A program made the translations under genes and the position numbers. 64,000 nt of DNA, from assembly GCA_020631735.1 (NCBI GenBank), contig CM036188.1:18952214-19016213 (forward strand). Direction: 5' to 3'. Source of the DNA: Saccharum officinarum (taxonomy: Eukaryota; Streptophyta; Magnoliopsida; Poales; Poaceae). Below are positions 46,034-57,436 of the stretch, piece after piece; the stretch's first letter is position 1; the number at the start of each line of letters is the position of its first letter. The notes under the pieces are model-generated. The model did not search any database, was not told the DNA's origin, and worked only from the letters and a program-made list of their open reading frames with translations.

Positions 46034-46144
46034 TTAAGTGACTAAGTTATTTTACATAGCAAGTATAGATATCCAAATTTAAAGATACTCTTGGAGATGC
46101 TTTGATCAGGAGGTCCACTAGCCTTCTTCTTGGACAAGGAACCC

Positions 46145-47215
46145 ATATTTTGTTGAAGGGCGTGGCTAGCGTCCGGACGTCCAGACGCCCGTGCAGCTCG
46201 CCCCTATCCACCTCGCCCTGTCCCACATGCGCACCCTGTCCCTGTCGCTGCGCTCGCGGCTCCTCCCTAGCGACCCCGCTCCTTTCTCTCTGCGCGGACG
46301 GGACCTAGGAGCCGGGATGAGAACGAGCACACACCCCGTCCGCAGGACCCAGCCACGCCACGCGCCCCGACTGCCGGCACCCGGCTCGCCACGCCTGATC
46401 TCCCCGCGCTCGGGCCATGCCACCATGACTCTCTGAACACACCTCTAAACATGAAACACTTGAATGCAACATATGTCTGAAGCAGATGAGACATTTGAAA
46501 TATACACTTAAAACATGAGTGTGATACATATGCAACATCCGGATAAAACACTTGCAACTTGCAACATGAAAACACTTACTGTAACATAAGACTGAAACAA
46601 CTGAAACCATTGGAACATACTCTTGCAATATGTGTGAAACATATGCAACATCCAAATAAAAACACTTGCAAACATACGACCGAAAACAGATGAAACATTT
46701 TGAACAAACGCTTGCAACATATGCAACATTCATATGAAACAGTTGCAACATCCTCTGAAACACATGAAACATACGCTTGCAACTTGTTAGGCGCATCACT
46801 CTAGTGGATGGCGACCACCATGTCAGGCGCGCTGAGGAACTCGATAATCGCCTCGATGGGCAGCTTGGGGCTGAGAGAGGCTGTGGAGCGAAGAGCACCA
46901 TAGACGTGGCCCCTCGCGAGCTTCTTCTGCTATCGGGGGTGCGAGGAGCCTCGACGGCCGTGACTCCCTCGCCGTCTCCCGCCGCAAGAGGTGACGAGGA
47001 GGACGCTGGCGCCGACGATGAGGGCGGGGGCGGGCGAGAGGCGCGACTCTAGTAGCAGAGCCTGGCGTCGCGGATGCAGACGAGGGCCACGGGACGGAGG
47101 AAGTGGAGCGGAGCCTGCAACGAGCGCATGAGGACGGAATGGGAGATATTTTTTATTTGGGAAGACGGCGTCCGTACGGACGGATGTCCTCAATGTATCA
47201 TTATCGTTCGTTGAA
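46145..47215 (+). mobile_element. Repeat element with GTCCGGACGTCC end, copy 1
   Basis: Begins near GGCTAGCGTCCGGACGTCCA, has a GC-rich segment (46180-46430), then 46440-46790 made of degenerate short repeats built on AACATATGCAACATC and GAAACACTTGCAACA, then a second GC-rich segment and an end around CGTCCGTACGGACGGATGTC (47171-47190). A related element in reverse orientation lies at 49755-50815. It looks like a non-autonomous DNA transposon; class not settled. Long ORFs in it are repeat artefacts. Confidence 0.55.
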
Positions 47216-47269
47216 ATCTTCGTTCTTGTTCTTCCACTCTACCCTACCCTTCTTCATCACCGGCGTTTC

Positions 47270-47415
47270 TCAATGGGCAATTGATGCTCTCTCTGAAAGC
47301 CAAGCATTTGGACTCCAATCTTCCTTCCCTTTCCAGAAAAGCCCCTAATAACAAACACAAGTTTACTTTGTTGTGATTGATAAATAAGCAAGCAACAACG
47401 AAGAATGGAAAGAGT
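47270..47415. repeat. Duplicated segment upstream of NAC gene 2
   Basis: Counterpart of 42750-42861 in the intact promoter copy. It ends where the foldback element begins. Confidence 0.7.
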
Positions 47416-48097
47416 CTACTTCACCCCCAACTATGGGGGGGTCTTGTTTATCCCCCAACTATGAAACGGTCTAATTTACCCTCTGAACTTTGCAAAACCG
47501 GTCAAATCATCCTCGCGAGCGATTTTGGACGGTGATTTTGCTACAGGAGCTACAGTAACAGCAGTTTTGTCTTTTTCTTTTTATTTATTTCGTCTGAATC
47601 TTTGAAAAATCATAGTAAATCACAGAAAAATCATAAAATAAAAAATCCAATTTTGTTGGACTCCACATGAGTAGATCTACACAGTGAGCATATAATATAG
47701 TATACTTTAATACAAAGTTTTTGCTGTAAATTTTGATCTATTTTTTTTTTTCTATAATTAATTTTAATAAATCATACAACAAAAACTTTGTACTAAAGTA
47801 TACCATATTATATATTCACTGTGTAGATCTACTCATGTGAAGGCCAACAAAATTAGATTTTCTATTTTATATTTTTTTTTCTGTGATTTACTATAATTTT
47901 TCAAAGATTCAGACGAAATAAAAAAAAAGAAAAAGACAAAACTGCGGTTACTGTAGCTAACCACTGTTACTGTAGCAACCATCGTCCAAAACTGCTCGAT
48001 GAGTTGATTTGGCCTATTTTGCAAAGTTCAGGAAGTAAATTAGACCGTTTCATAGTTGGGAGTAAACTAGACCACCCCATAGTTGGGGTGAAGTAGA
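47416..48097. mobile_element. Foldback element, TCTACTTCACCCC family
   Basis: Left TCTACTTCACCCCCAACTAT and right ATAGTTGGGGTGAAGTAGA are inverted repeats, and the halves pair along the whole length (for example GTGTAGATCTACTCATGTG at the right arm). The overall design matches the foldback MULEs at 28494 and 42871. No clean target duplication was found. It sits 350 bases upstream of the NAC 2 ATG. Confidence 0.7.
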
Positions 48098-48277
48098 TAT
48101 TTTGCAGCAAAGAATGCAACGCTAACAGTTACGGGCCATCTTGTCAGGGCTTTCGTCGAGACGCGGCGGGCCGGTAGGAGGATTCGGCCCAACAACAGCC
48201 TGATCTCCTTTGAAACAACTCGAGCGGAATCCGACTACGAGTGGCGCGTCGCAGTTCCTGCCTCTCCTGCGCCAGCG

Positions 48278-48294
48278 CTACGCCTACATATATC
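48278..48294 (+). promoter_or_regulatory. TATA-like box of NAC gene 2
   Basis: CTACGCCTACATATATC, about 160 bases before the ATG; the same block survives in the promoter relic at 45733-45749, which supports selection on it before that copy was lost. Confidence 0.5.
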
Positions 48295-48449
48295 AGGAAA
48301 GGAAACGAACGCCGGCGAGGCGGCGACCAATTCGATCACAACTCGTCGGGAAAAAAAATAAGGGAAGGCTGGTTGGAAGAACGAGCGGATCCGACCAGGA
48401 AACAAAGAAACCAGCAGGCTCCCGGCGCCGGCGCCGACGAGAGGTAGCA

Positions 48450-49325
48450 ATGGAGGCATGGCGGTTCGGCTTCGACCCATCGTTGTTCCCGCCGGCGTAC
48501 AAGTTCGACCCCACCGACACCGACATCGTGGTGCACTACCTCCTCCCGCGCGCCCTGGGCGTCCCCAACCCACACGAGCACGCCGTCATCGACGGCGACC
48601 CCTGCAGCTGCCCGCCGTGGGAGTTCATGCGCCGCAACGGCCACGCCGACAGCGACCACGCCTTCTTCTTCGCGCCCCCGCGAGCGCGCGGGAAGAGGGC
48701 CGTCCGCGTAGTCTCCCCAGCCCCAGGGGAGGAGGACGGCAGCGGCGTCGGCGGCAGGTGGGACGCGCAGAAGAGCATGGAGACCTCCATCGTCCTCGTG
48801 CGCGGCGGCCCGGGCGGCGGCGCCGAGTTGCCCATCAGGTACAAGCGCTGCAACCTGTCGTACTACCACGGCCACGAGCCCAGCACCAGCGGGTGGGTCA
48901 TGCACGAGTACCAGATCACCGTGCCGCCGCGGCTCTCCCGCACCGTCCTGTCGCGCGTCAAGGTCACCGATAGGGGCAAGCAGCGACTGAAGGACGCCGG
49001 CGGCCTGCAGCAGGTTGTTGTTCCGGACCCAGACCAGCCCGGTCCGAGCAACAACGACGACTTTGTCCATGGCCATGACCATGACGACGACGACGGAAAT
49101 GCCCTTGGGTTGAGCGGCGGCGAGCAGTCTGAGGTTGTCTACCTAGGCGATGGAAATGGCAGTGTCATGGCGGAGATGGCTGCCTACTTCGTCGACGATG
49201 TCAACAGCTACTTGAACGACGGCTCCGGCTACTACCATCAATACCAGGACCACGGCAGCGGCGGCGACTATGGTTTCACCGTCGGAGACAACAACGTTAA
49301 CCATGAGTACCTTGATCGTGCTTAG
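48450..49325 (+). CDS. Divergent grass NAC-domain protein 2, intronless
   Basis: 291 residues, one exon. The start at 48450 is chosen because likeness to NAC 1 begins there; the frame is open further 5' but that stretch is leader. Subdomain A is at 19-34 (FDPTDTDIVVHYLLPR), B at 51-59 (PCSCPPWEF), altered C at 71-77, D/E at 132-156 (CNLSYY and SGWVMHEYQI). The WKATG position reads WDAQKSMET (104-112), so the canonical DNA-contact motif is lost as in NAC 1. Both proteins share PDQPGPSN (194-201 here) just after the domain. The C-terminus is rich in Asp, Gly and Tyr, longer than in NAC 1. It is followed by the O-fucosyltransferase gene, as NAC 1 is by the pseudogene. Confidence 0.8.
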   Translation: MEAWRFGFDPSLFPPAYKFDPTDTDIVVHYLLPRALGVPNPHEHAVIDGDPCSCPPWEFMRRNGHADSDHAFFFAPPRARGKRAVRVVSPAPGEEDGSGVGGRWDAQKSMETSIVLVRGGPGGGAELPIRYKRCNLSYYHGHEPSTSGWVMHEYQITVPPRLSRTVLSRVKVTDRGKQRLKDAGGLQQVVVPDPDQPGPSNNDDFVHGHDHDDDDGNALGLSGGEQSEVVYLGDGNGSVMAEMAAYFVDDVNSYLNDGSGYYHQYQDHGSGGDYGFTVGDNNVNHEYLDRA

Positions 49326-49510
49326 TAGTCGTCTTTCTGAATATCAAGCATTGTCATTGATTTATGTAACTATTCAGAATTCAGATTGGTTGGTGATTAA
49401 TTATACACGTTCTCTTAGTCTTTCTGAATTACAAATCATTATTACGAGAGCTGTTGTGATTACATTCGAAGAAAAAAGGCTTATTTCACATCTCGTATGA
49501 ACAAAACTCC

Positions 49511-49542
<32 letters not shown>

Positions 49543-49754
49543 TTTGTGCTGCCTAGGGGAAGCTATTTCCCTCGATTTCCAGTTATTGCAACCATTTTAT
49601 GCAGATAGGAATATGGACAGAATGAGCCCATGCTACAGATGCATGGCCCTAATTTTACACAATCAAAATGGTTGAGCTTATGCCTCATATAAATCTCAGA
49701 AAAAAACAATTATTTATAATTTATCCAGAACAAAGAATTAATAGAAATTCTCTG
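49326..49754. other. 3' flank of NAC gene 2 with a 41-C homopolymer
   Basis: An uninterrupted run of 41 C lies at 49512-49552. The rest is AT-rich and may hold the 3' UTR. No gene. Confidence 0.6.
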
Positions 49755-50815
49755 GTCCGTCCAGGCATATCCATACGGATGACCGTTCTTGGGCCTGCGC
49801 AGCCATCATGCCCAATAGGCCTGCTCTGCTCCGACTTAAGTGTTTCATGGTTTCATGAAAAGACAACGACATTTCCTTTTCCCACCAACGCATACTACTG
49901 CCGTTGGCGCATCCACCGCGCCACTTGCTCGCAACTCGCCTTCTTCGGCCGCCGCGGCCTTCTCCAGCGTGGGTGCGCCGCACCCGACCCCCATCCCGCG
50001 CTCCTCCGCGCCGTGCCCCCATCCACCTCTCGCCATCACGGCCATGGCGTGCACCGCGTCAGGAAGGGGAGGCCTGCGCCCACACCTGGGTGCACGCTAG
50101 GCAGCTCTCGACGTCCTCCTGACCTGAGTTTGCTAGCTACCGCAGTTCCCCACCAGGTAGGCACGTTGTCGCCGACGACACTGTGTTTCAAGTGTTTCAT
50201 GCGTTTTAGACTTATGTTTCAAGTATTTCATCTTGATGTTGCAAAAGTAAATCTGAGATGTTGCATGTGTTGCAACGAAAATATACGCATGTTGCAAGCC
50301 TATGCTTCAAGTGTTTTTAGACGTATGTTTCAAGTGTTCCATCTGGATGTTACATATGTTGCTATAGCTCTACCCGCATGTTTCAATAAGCGTGTGTTTC
50401 AAGTGTTTCATACGTTTCATACTTATGTTATAAGTGTTTCATCTAGATGTTGCAAAAGTAGATCTGGATGTTGCATATGTTGCTATGCCTATACACGCAT
50501 GTTTCAAGTGTTTTATCTGTTTCAGACGTATGTTACAAATGTTTCATCTGGATGTTTTAAAAGTAGATCAAAATGTTGCACAATGCCGGTGGCTGGCGGA
50601 TAACGGCCTGCCACAGCCGCCTATTGCTGTTGCTGGGGCACAACCTTGGGTCAACCCATGTGGGTTCCCTGTGCGGGCACGGGGGCGTGGTCCTGCGACA
50701 GACACAGGGGCGTAGGGCAGGATGTAGAAGCAAGGCGTGGGACGGGATGCGGGGGAGCTATGTCCGGACATGACATCCCGTCCTGATGTCCAGGCGCTAG
50801 CAACTTCCGAAGAAA
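49755..50815 (-). mobile_element. Repeat element with GTCCGGACGTCC end, copy 2, inverted
   Basis: Reverse-oriented relative of 46145-47215: GC-rich part first (49890-50130), then degenerate repeats built on ATGTTTCAAGTGTTTCATCT and GATGTTGCATATGTTGC (50170-50590), then a GC-rich part and an end near ATGTCCAGGCGCTAGCAAC. The two copies flank NAC gene 2. Confidence 0.55.
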
Positions 50816-51010
50816 TAATGGAGTCTTTATGTACAAGTGCAATTAACTGTGGAGTACCTTCTTCACACATATATTACACTCACTGATGAATCTCTATTTT
50901 TTTGGGGAAGGATTCGTATCAACAGCCATATAATTTGAAATCTTTTATTCTTTTCTATGCTCAAAACAATATTTATTTTTCCTTTGCTTACTGCTATATG
51001 GTGTGGCTAC

Positions 51011-54000
51011 TTACAAGGGTGGAACCTGCCTTGCCGTGTATCTTGATCGTCCTTCAGCTTGCTGACACATGCAGTCAGGCATGGGAAGGTTGTACATGGA
51101 TTCCTGTGGTTTCCTTAATCCGAAACCTTTCATTTCACTATGCCGACGCATGTCCTCCATGTGGTGCTTGAATCGATCCCATCTACATACAAAATTAACT
51201 TAGATACTCCTCAATTAGACGATGAGTATGAAAAAGAAAGCATAAGATCTTGCATGTTCTGCCCATTGCAGGTGTTCAAAACTAAAAGCAATTAAAGATT
51301 TAAATATATGTCAGCATACACATAAAGCATTCTCTATACTCTAATTAGATTAGAATGAACCGAACTTCTTCGAAGCAATCATGTTTGGCTAAACATTTAT
51401 GAAACAAGGGTCATCTTGGACACAAAAATGGCTTCATGTGAACGAATTTCAGGCCACCTTCATTGATAGTTTATGAAATCGAGGATAACCGAAAACATAC
51501 CTGATATTTGGATCGTCAAAGAGTTGAACTAGCTTCCGTTTATCTGGTTTTATTGTCTTTGCATGTCCTCCATACATATAACGTCTGTGCCCCATCAGAA
51601 AGTGAGGGAAATTGCTTCCTTGTGTCATCACAAACACTTCACTGTGAAGACAAACAGTATAGTCCAGTGCTGCTAGTCTTGATGAATGTCCCTACATATA
51701 GTGTCAGCAGGCAAACTTATCCTTTGATACCACCTGTCTTTCTTTTCTTGATGCAATACAAACGGGATAGAGAAGGGAGGCATACTTTCTAATATTTATT
51801 AGAGGATTGGAATAATCAAGGAAAAAGGTACCTTGAACTGTGCAAGCTCCTCAGGTGTAACTAGACTTTGTTTTGTTTGTAGAAATGGAAACAACTGTCG
51901 AAGAGGAGCCATGTACTTTTCAGCGTTATATATTTTACCGGATGCAACGTAAAGGGAAGTAGTGTTGTCAAATCCCATTCCTCGCAACATCATTCCAACC
52001 TTGTATAAACTGAACTAGTAAGAAAATAGAAGTTACATAATACCTTATAAAACAAAGCAAATACAATTCCCCTAAATTTTGATTAGAGATAAAGTCCAAT
52101 CTTATAAATTAGGCGAGGATAATTATTCTATTCAAGGAGTAAGACAAGACAATCTAGAAATGATCTGCCAATATGACCTGGCACTCTCTGTCTGTGATGT
52201 AACTGTCCACTAGTAGACAGCAGCACCTCAGAAAAATGGCATGGGCTCTAAAACAACGAAGACATTCAGAAAAAGCAAGATTGCAAGGAACAAATGTAGC
52301 AACCTCCAAAGGTGTCAAAGGGCATCTCCCATTCCTTCGGTTAGCCTCAGGATTTATCACTCGACCAGGTCGGTGGAATTTCCCTCTCCAGCTCCTTTCG
52401 CGAGCATTTTCCATTGCATTATTCTCCTTTGAACCACCATCATATTTGCAGCATGAAAAAGCTACCATGTCCTAAATATAGAACACACAGTCATCACAAC
52501 TTGAGAAAATTAGCAATATTAGTCCACACAAGATAAACTTTAGTAAAACCTCTTCAAAGCGAAGATGCACCGAGGCATACTTCCCACCAGTTAAAAAGCT
52601 CCTCTTGATCATTCGGTCAACCATATTATCTGCAAGAGTTCTTATTGGTTCAGAAAATCTTAATGCCTCATAGTTTGTCAAACATCTCAATGCCTGGATA
52701 TTCACAGGAACCGAATGTGCCAGTCTATTTGAGAAAGGGGCAATACGCACAGCCCTGTGTCATAGAACAAGAAATAAGTGAAGACATGGTACTACGGGAT
52801 GCTCAGTGCAAACTGCAAAGATCTGACTCTACTTAGGAGGCAAGGGGAAAAAGGAAGGGAGCACGTACCCTAGCTCCAACAATTTTGGAAGCACCTGTTG
52901 TAAGTAGTAACTTGGGGTGAGAAAGCTTTGGTTCTCATATTTGGTATTATGCTGATATTATGTTTGAATCGCAGAAAAACATCTTCAGGAAGATCTTTTA
53001 CAACCCTTACATATTTTCTAAGTGACTCGATGAAGTGATCTTCATCAAAGATATCACCAAATTTGCTGAAAACTTGAAAAGACATCCTCATGAAACAGCG
53101 AGAAGAAAACTACATATATTTCATATATTTTAGGTATTGCAGTTTTAATTCCCAAAGGGACGGAACATGTAGAATCAGCATATTTAAATGGTTAAGGGAA
53201 AACTTTATATGCTAAAAGGAAAGGCAGCTGATAGGATACATGGGAGCTTATAGGACCATATTCTTAACAATGACCAAAGCTAAGTTGTCAAAAATGCATA
53301 ACTATGTAAGAGAAAATATAGCCTCAAAGGTAGCAGGCTAGCAGCAACAGAAAAAAAGGCTGGTGTGCATACAAAAAAGGCTGAGTGCAATATGGATCAT
53401 AATCCATTTAACTTATTCACTCCAGCATCATTATGAAAAATTAACCAGAAAAACACTTGCAAAAGGAGACTGCTAACAGAAATAAGTTTCCCAATTCAGT
53501 ATAGTAAAGCACTAGTATTTTACAAAACTAGTTTCCGAGAAAAGAAAAGGAGGAAGGCATATACCATATTTCAGTTACTCGAAATACATCTCTGATTATT
53601 ATGTAAACATAAACTTTTACCTAGAATCACGCCAAACGCTATTCAAATGAAATGCTGGTGTCACAAGAGTTGCATTAAGAATTTTGGCCACAGCAATAGC
53701 ATCACAAATCTGTATTAAGAATCTAAGTCAGATAACCACCGAAATTGCATGCTGAAAAGAGGAAACCTAACTTGAACTTGAGGTGCTATATCAAAAAAGA
53801 AAAAAAATCCATCGATGAAGATTGGTAAGCACATAACACTCCATTTGTTATTGAGACTTCCAAGGAAGATAAGGTACAGACAAGCAATAAAATACCAAAG
53901 ATCACATTTATGGAAGACTGAGGTTGAACACATATATAGAACTGCCAATTTATGATTTAGACCACAAAATCAACTATCAGAAAACTTGACACCTTGCTGA

Positions 54001-56284
54001 TTGTAAAAAAAAAAGATATAAACTAGGACATTCTTGGCTGAGATTGGATCCCTCTCTCTCAAAAAAAAACAGCCATCTAGTATCTGCTAATTACCGGAGT
54101 ACCGGATAATTATTTTAAACTGAGTAAGAGAGCTAATATGGCTCCATGAAATCTCATTGTAATTTGCAGGATGAACTATAAAAAAACATTTTAATACCAA
54201 TGGATTTTAGCAGTGCATGCAAATAATGATAAAATTTAGCTTCTAGATCAAAATGATAAAGTCAACATATAGAATTGGACTATTCAAATCTAGTCAGAAA
54301 TGATCATACAACTTACTGAAATGCGTTGTTGATTCAAGCCACCATTTGCCTCAACTATGAGGAAACCATTTGAAGGCGTTAACTCTGAAAAGCGTAAATG
54401 TATGCCATCAACGTCAGCTACCAAGTTATGTTGTCTTTCCCAGCTTACATTGACATAGAGGTAAACAAAGAAGAATTGGTTTTTGAGTTATGACTTGGAT
54501 GTTTGGTATGCAAACTGCACTCTTAAGGTTCTCTTACCTGAGTGTATCAACCCCTTGCTGATACAAGGTTCCCATTGCTTTCCAGTCTTTTTGTAATGAG
54601 ATGTCACTAGCTGTGCAATGGCAAGACAAAAAGGAACTATGTCACACACATGTAAGATATCCAAATTTCCTAGCATAAAGAACAAGAGTTTCATGGTCCT
54701 TATGATTAAAGAAATTTAAAGAGATTCACAGTTGAACTCCAAAGGTTATTGAGATTATTTGCATAGTATAACTGATCAAGACAAGATCAGCATTGTCATG
54801 CTCAACCATGAGCCAAAGTCACAAAGATTTGTTCGGAGTCTTTCAAAGTTTAGAACATAAAAAAACTAGCGCATATCCCTGAGAGTTTTTTGTTTTTTTG
54901 TTTGTTTTGAGGAATCAATAGCCCTGAGAGGTCACATTAATATATATATGAAACCAGAGACCACATCAACAGGATAAAATAAATAATGACGAACACACAA
55001 AATAACTATTTTTTCACTTCTATAGGTTTTATTCTTCTGTCTCGTTTGAGGTCACACAAATAAAGGCACCGGAATACTACATATTTCAGGGCAATGTTGT
55101 ACCTGATAGTGATATGTAACAGAATACGCGGAAGGGTTTTTTATAACATGTAAGAAGTGGCATATAATGCGATAGCAGTAGCTAAGGTCCCTTGCTATGA
55201 AACATTGAAACCTTGTGTTGGGACAGGTGGTTGTGCTCTGCTCACTGCTTAGCCTTGTGATTACCAAAAATGTGCTTCACAAATTGTTCAAATTTAAACT
55301 ACAGAACATGGAAATGGAATGTCGCCATAAAAACTGCCTCCCTGAACTGTCTACGTGACTGTTTGGTACTGGTTAACAACCTCCTTTTGCAAAACTGTGC
55401 CTTATTTTGATTACTTTATCCTCTCATCTAGCATCACCAAGTTGTATGCCTGTCATTTATGAAGGGTCATCACCTTTCTGCCATTCGAACATGAAACGAA
55501 AAGCAGCACATGCTACAATTTTACAAGTAAATTACTACATTTACGGTGGCAAAAATGTTTCATTTGTCTCATGAAACGTGACTCCCAGATTGTCCAAATC
55601 CCCTATTTTCTTGTAGAATGAGCCTAATTTTGAGTGTTCAAGCCAAACTTTGTTGAATTGAAGTGACTGGAGGCAAATTCGTTGCCCGTTTAGCAAAAGG
55701 GGAAGTAATTGAATGAAAAAAAATGAAAGGACAAGAAAAGAACACATAATAAGATCAATCATACAGGATGACAATTTTGATCAAATAGAGCTCCTACGTT
55801 GCAATTCTGAAACCTTAGATGACACATTTGACCAAGCAGGGAGGCAATCATTCGTCCCCCTCTCGAGACAAACCAGGAATTTTGGCATGCAAGAACCCAA
55901 TTCGCCCCCACGAAATCAAGCGACAAGATCCTAGGGTGCAAAAAAATGCCAACTTAGGGACGCTCACCGGGTTCGGCCGCGGGGCGAAGGCGCGCATTTC
56001 CGGGAGGAGCCGTTCGAACACGAGGTGGCTGCGGTACACGGACCCGGGGGCGCCGGTTGCGCGCGCCGCCCCAGCGCACCCGCCACCACGCTGCTGGATC
56101 CAAACCCCTCGCTGACGCCCATGGCGAGCACGAGCATCGCCGCCACGTACGCCAGCGCGAGGAGCAGCACGGCGGCCCGCCGTCGGCGCCCGACCAGCAC
56201 GCGGCCCAGCCGCCGCGCAGCAGGCTTCGCGCCAACAACCGTCTCGGTGCCGCGCATTGACGCCGCCGCGGCCGCCACTGACAT
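51011..56284 (-). pseudogene. O-fucosyltransferase family gene, 10 exons, three frame-breaking indels
   Basis: Exons (minus): 56284-55968, 54610-54538, 54384-54317, 53709-53621, 53065-52869, 52754-52550, 52471-52304, 51999-51832, 51692-51501, 51182-51011. GT-AG borders and conserved phases recover a plant O-FucT (DUF246-type) protein of about 549 residues: type II membrane anchor at 36-58, then LIVEANGGLNQQR, VTPAFHLNSVW, the HLRFEE acceptor loop, LTPLE and [15 protein letters not shown]. Such proteins are Golgi glycosyltransferases using GDP-fucose; the acceptor is unknown. Three single-base changes break the frame: a missing base in a G run at 56046-56050, a missing base in a G run at 52914-52917, and an extra T at 51660-51661. 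The rest of every exon is well conserved, so it is either a very young pseudogene or an intact gene with assembly errors. The start at 56284 could lie further upstream. Confidence 0.85.
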
Positions 56285-56519
56285 GTCCTGGAGCGCTCCC
56301 GCGGGACCATGCGAGGCGAAGCTGCTTGCCGGTGTGGGAGGAGGTGCGAGGTGGTGGCGGTGGTGGAAAGCCGGAGAGGAAAGCGTGACCAGAAATGGCA
56401 AATGCGCAAATACGAGAAAGAAAGGTCGGGAATGCGGTCGAATTGGAAGTTGGAACCGAATGTGGATAGAAAAGTCAAAATACGTGTATCTCATTTTTCA
56501 AAAAGTTAAAATATTTTGA

Positions 56520-57099
56520 ATTTTAGCTACATATATATAGAAATGTATTAATGGTCATGATGAATAATAAGTGTCATTAGATTAATCATGAAATATACTT
56601 TCATAATAAACATATACATAGATGCAAATGTCGATATTATTTTCTATATAGTTAGTTATTTTTTTAAAAAAATGACACCTCGAGAAACAGAATATACATT
56701 TTGAGACGGAGAAAGAATAATTAATTTAAATCTGAATATGGATATAGATATTGTTGGATATGAATAAAAATGAATAGCTTGAATTCGAATTTGCATTCAG
56801 ATGTATACTTGATTTTGAAGATAATATTTAGATTTGCTTATAGATGGTTTTATAGTAAAATAAAACTACTATACATGTTGGGATTTAAAATATGGCTGTA
56901 TAGCAGCGGTAGATAAAGACAACTAACATATATATATATATATATTCATAAATATTTCAACAATCGAATATGTAAAAAATAATAAAAATGTAGATAGATA
57001 TTTCAATACCAAAAAACATTTATCTATACATAAATTTAAATATAAAATAAATAAACTAAATTACTAAAAAATAATATGATTAGTTATATTAAACGGCAA
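56520..57099. other. AT-rich intergenic sequence
   Basis: No gene. It contains a (TA)n run at about 56934-56953 and AT-rich repeats of unknown type. Confidence 0.45.
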
Positions 57100-57436
57100 T
57101 GTTGTGCTAAGGACTTTCGTCCGTCCAGACGCTCCTTTTGATGCCATGACACTAGCACAAACAACCCAACTCTTCACTTGCGTATCTGCTCGCCCCCACC
57201 GTATCTGCTCGTATTGTCCGTTCCTCATCATTCACCGCACCAACGTCGTGTCTACACGGCGCGCGTGTGCTCCAGCAGCACGACCAAGCCGTTGCGTGCT
57301 CTCCACCGCGCTCTGACCAGCCGCCGTCCTCTCTCCACCACACTCCAGCGCTGCCGCCGTACCATCCTTCCTCTCCGCCGGGCCATCGCCTGCCACGACA
57401 TTCTCCACTGTGCTAACCGTCTTCTCCACCGGAGCT
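57100..57436. mobile_element. Fragment starting CTTTCGTCCGTCCAGACG, cut by the assembly gap
   Basis: The CGTCCGTCCAGACGCTCC end and GC-rich body resemble the elements at 46145 and 49755. It runs into the gap, so its right side is unknown. Confidence 0.35.

Noticed and set aside
46267..46901. 198-codon Cys/Phe/Val-rich minus frame
   Set aside because: Translation of the degenerate AACATATGCAACA repeats; the counterpart element at 50170 gives a similar artefact on the other strand.
48336..49082. 248-codon frame antisense to NAC gene 2
   Set aside because: Same reason as for NAC 1; the sense frame has the domain.
49668..50603. 311-codon frame
   Set aside because: Runs through the GC-rich and short-repeat parts of a transposon-like element; no domain, and low-complexity at the end.
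51501..51672. Alternative acceptor in O-FucT exon 9 (after CTAGCAG) that would keep the frame
   Set aside because: It removes conserved residues before the [10 protein letters not shown] segment and would not explain the breaks in exons 1 and 5; kept only as a possibility to test with RNA.
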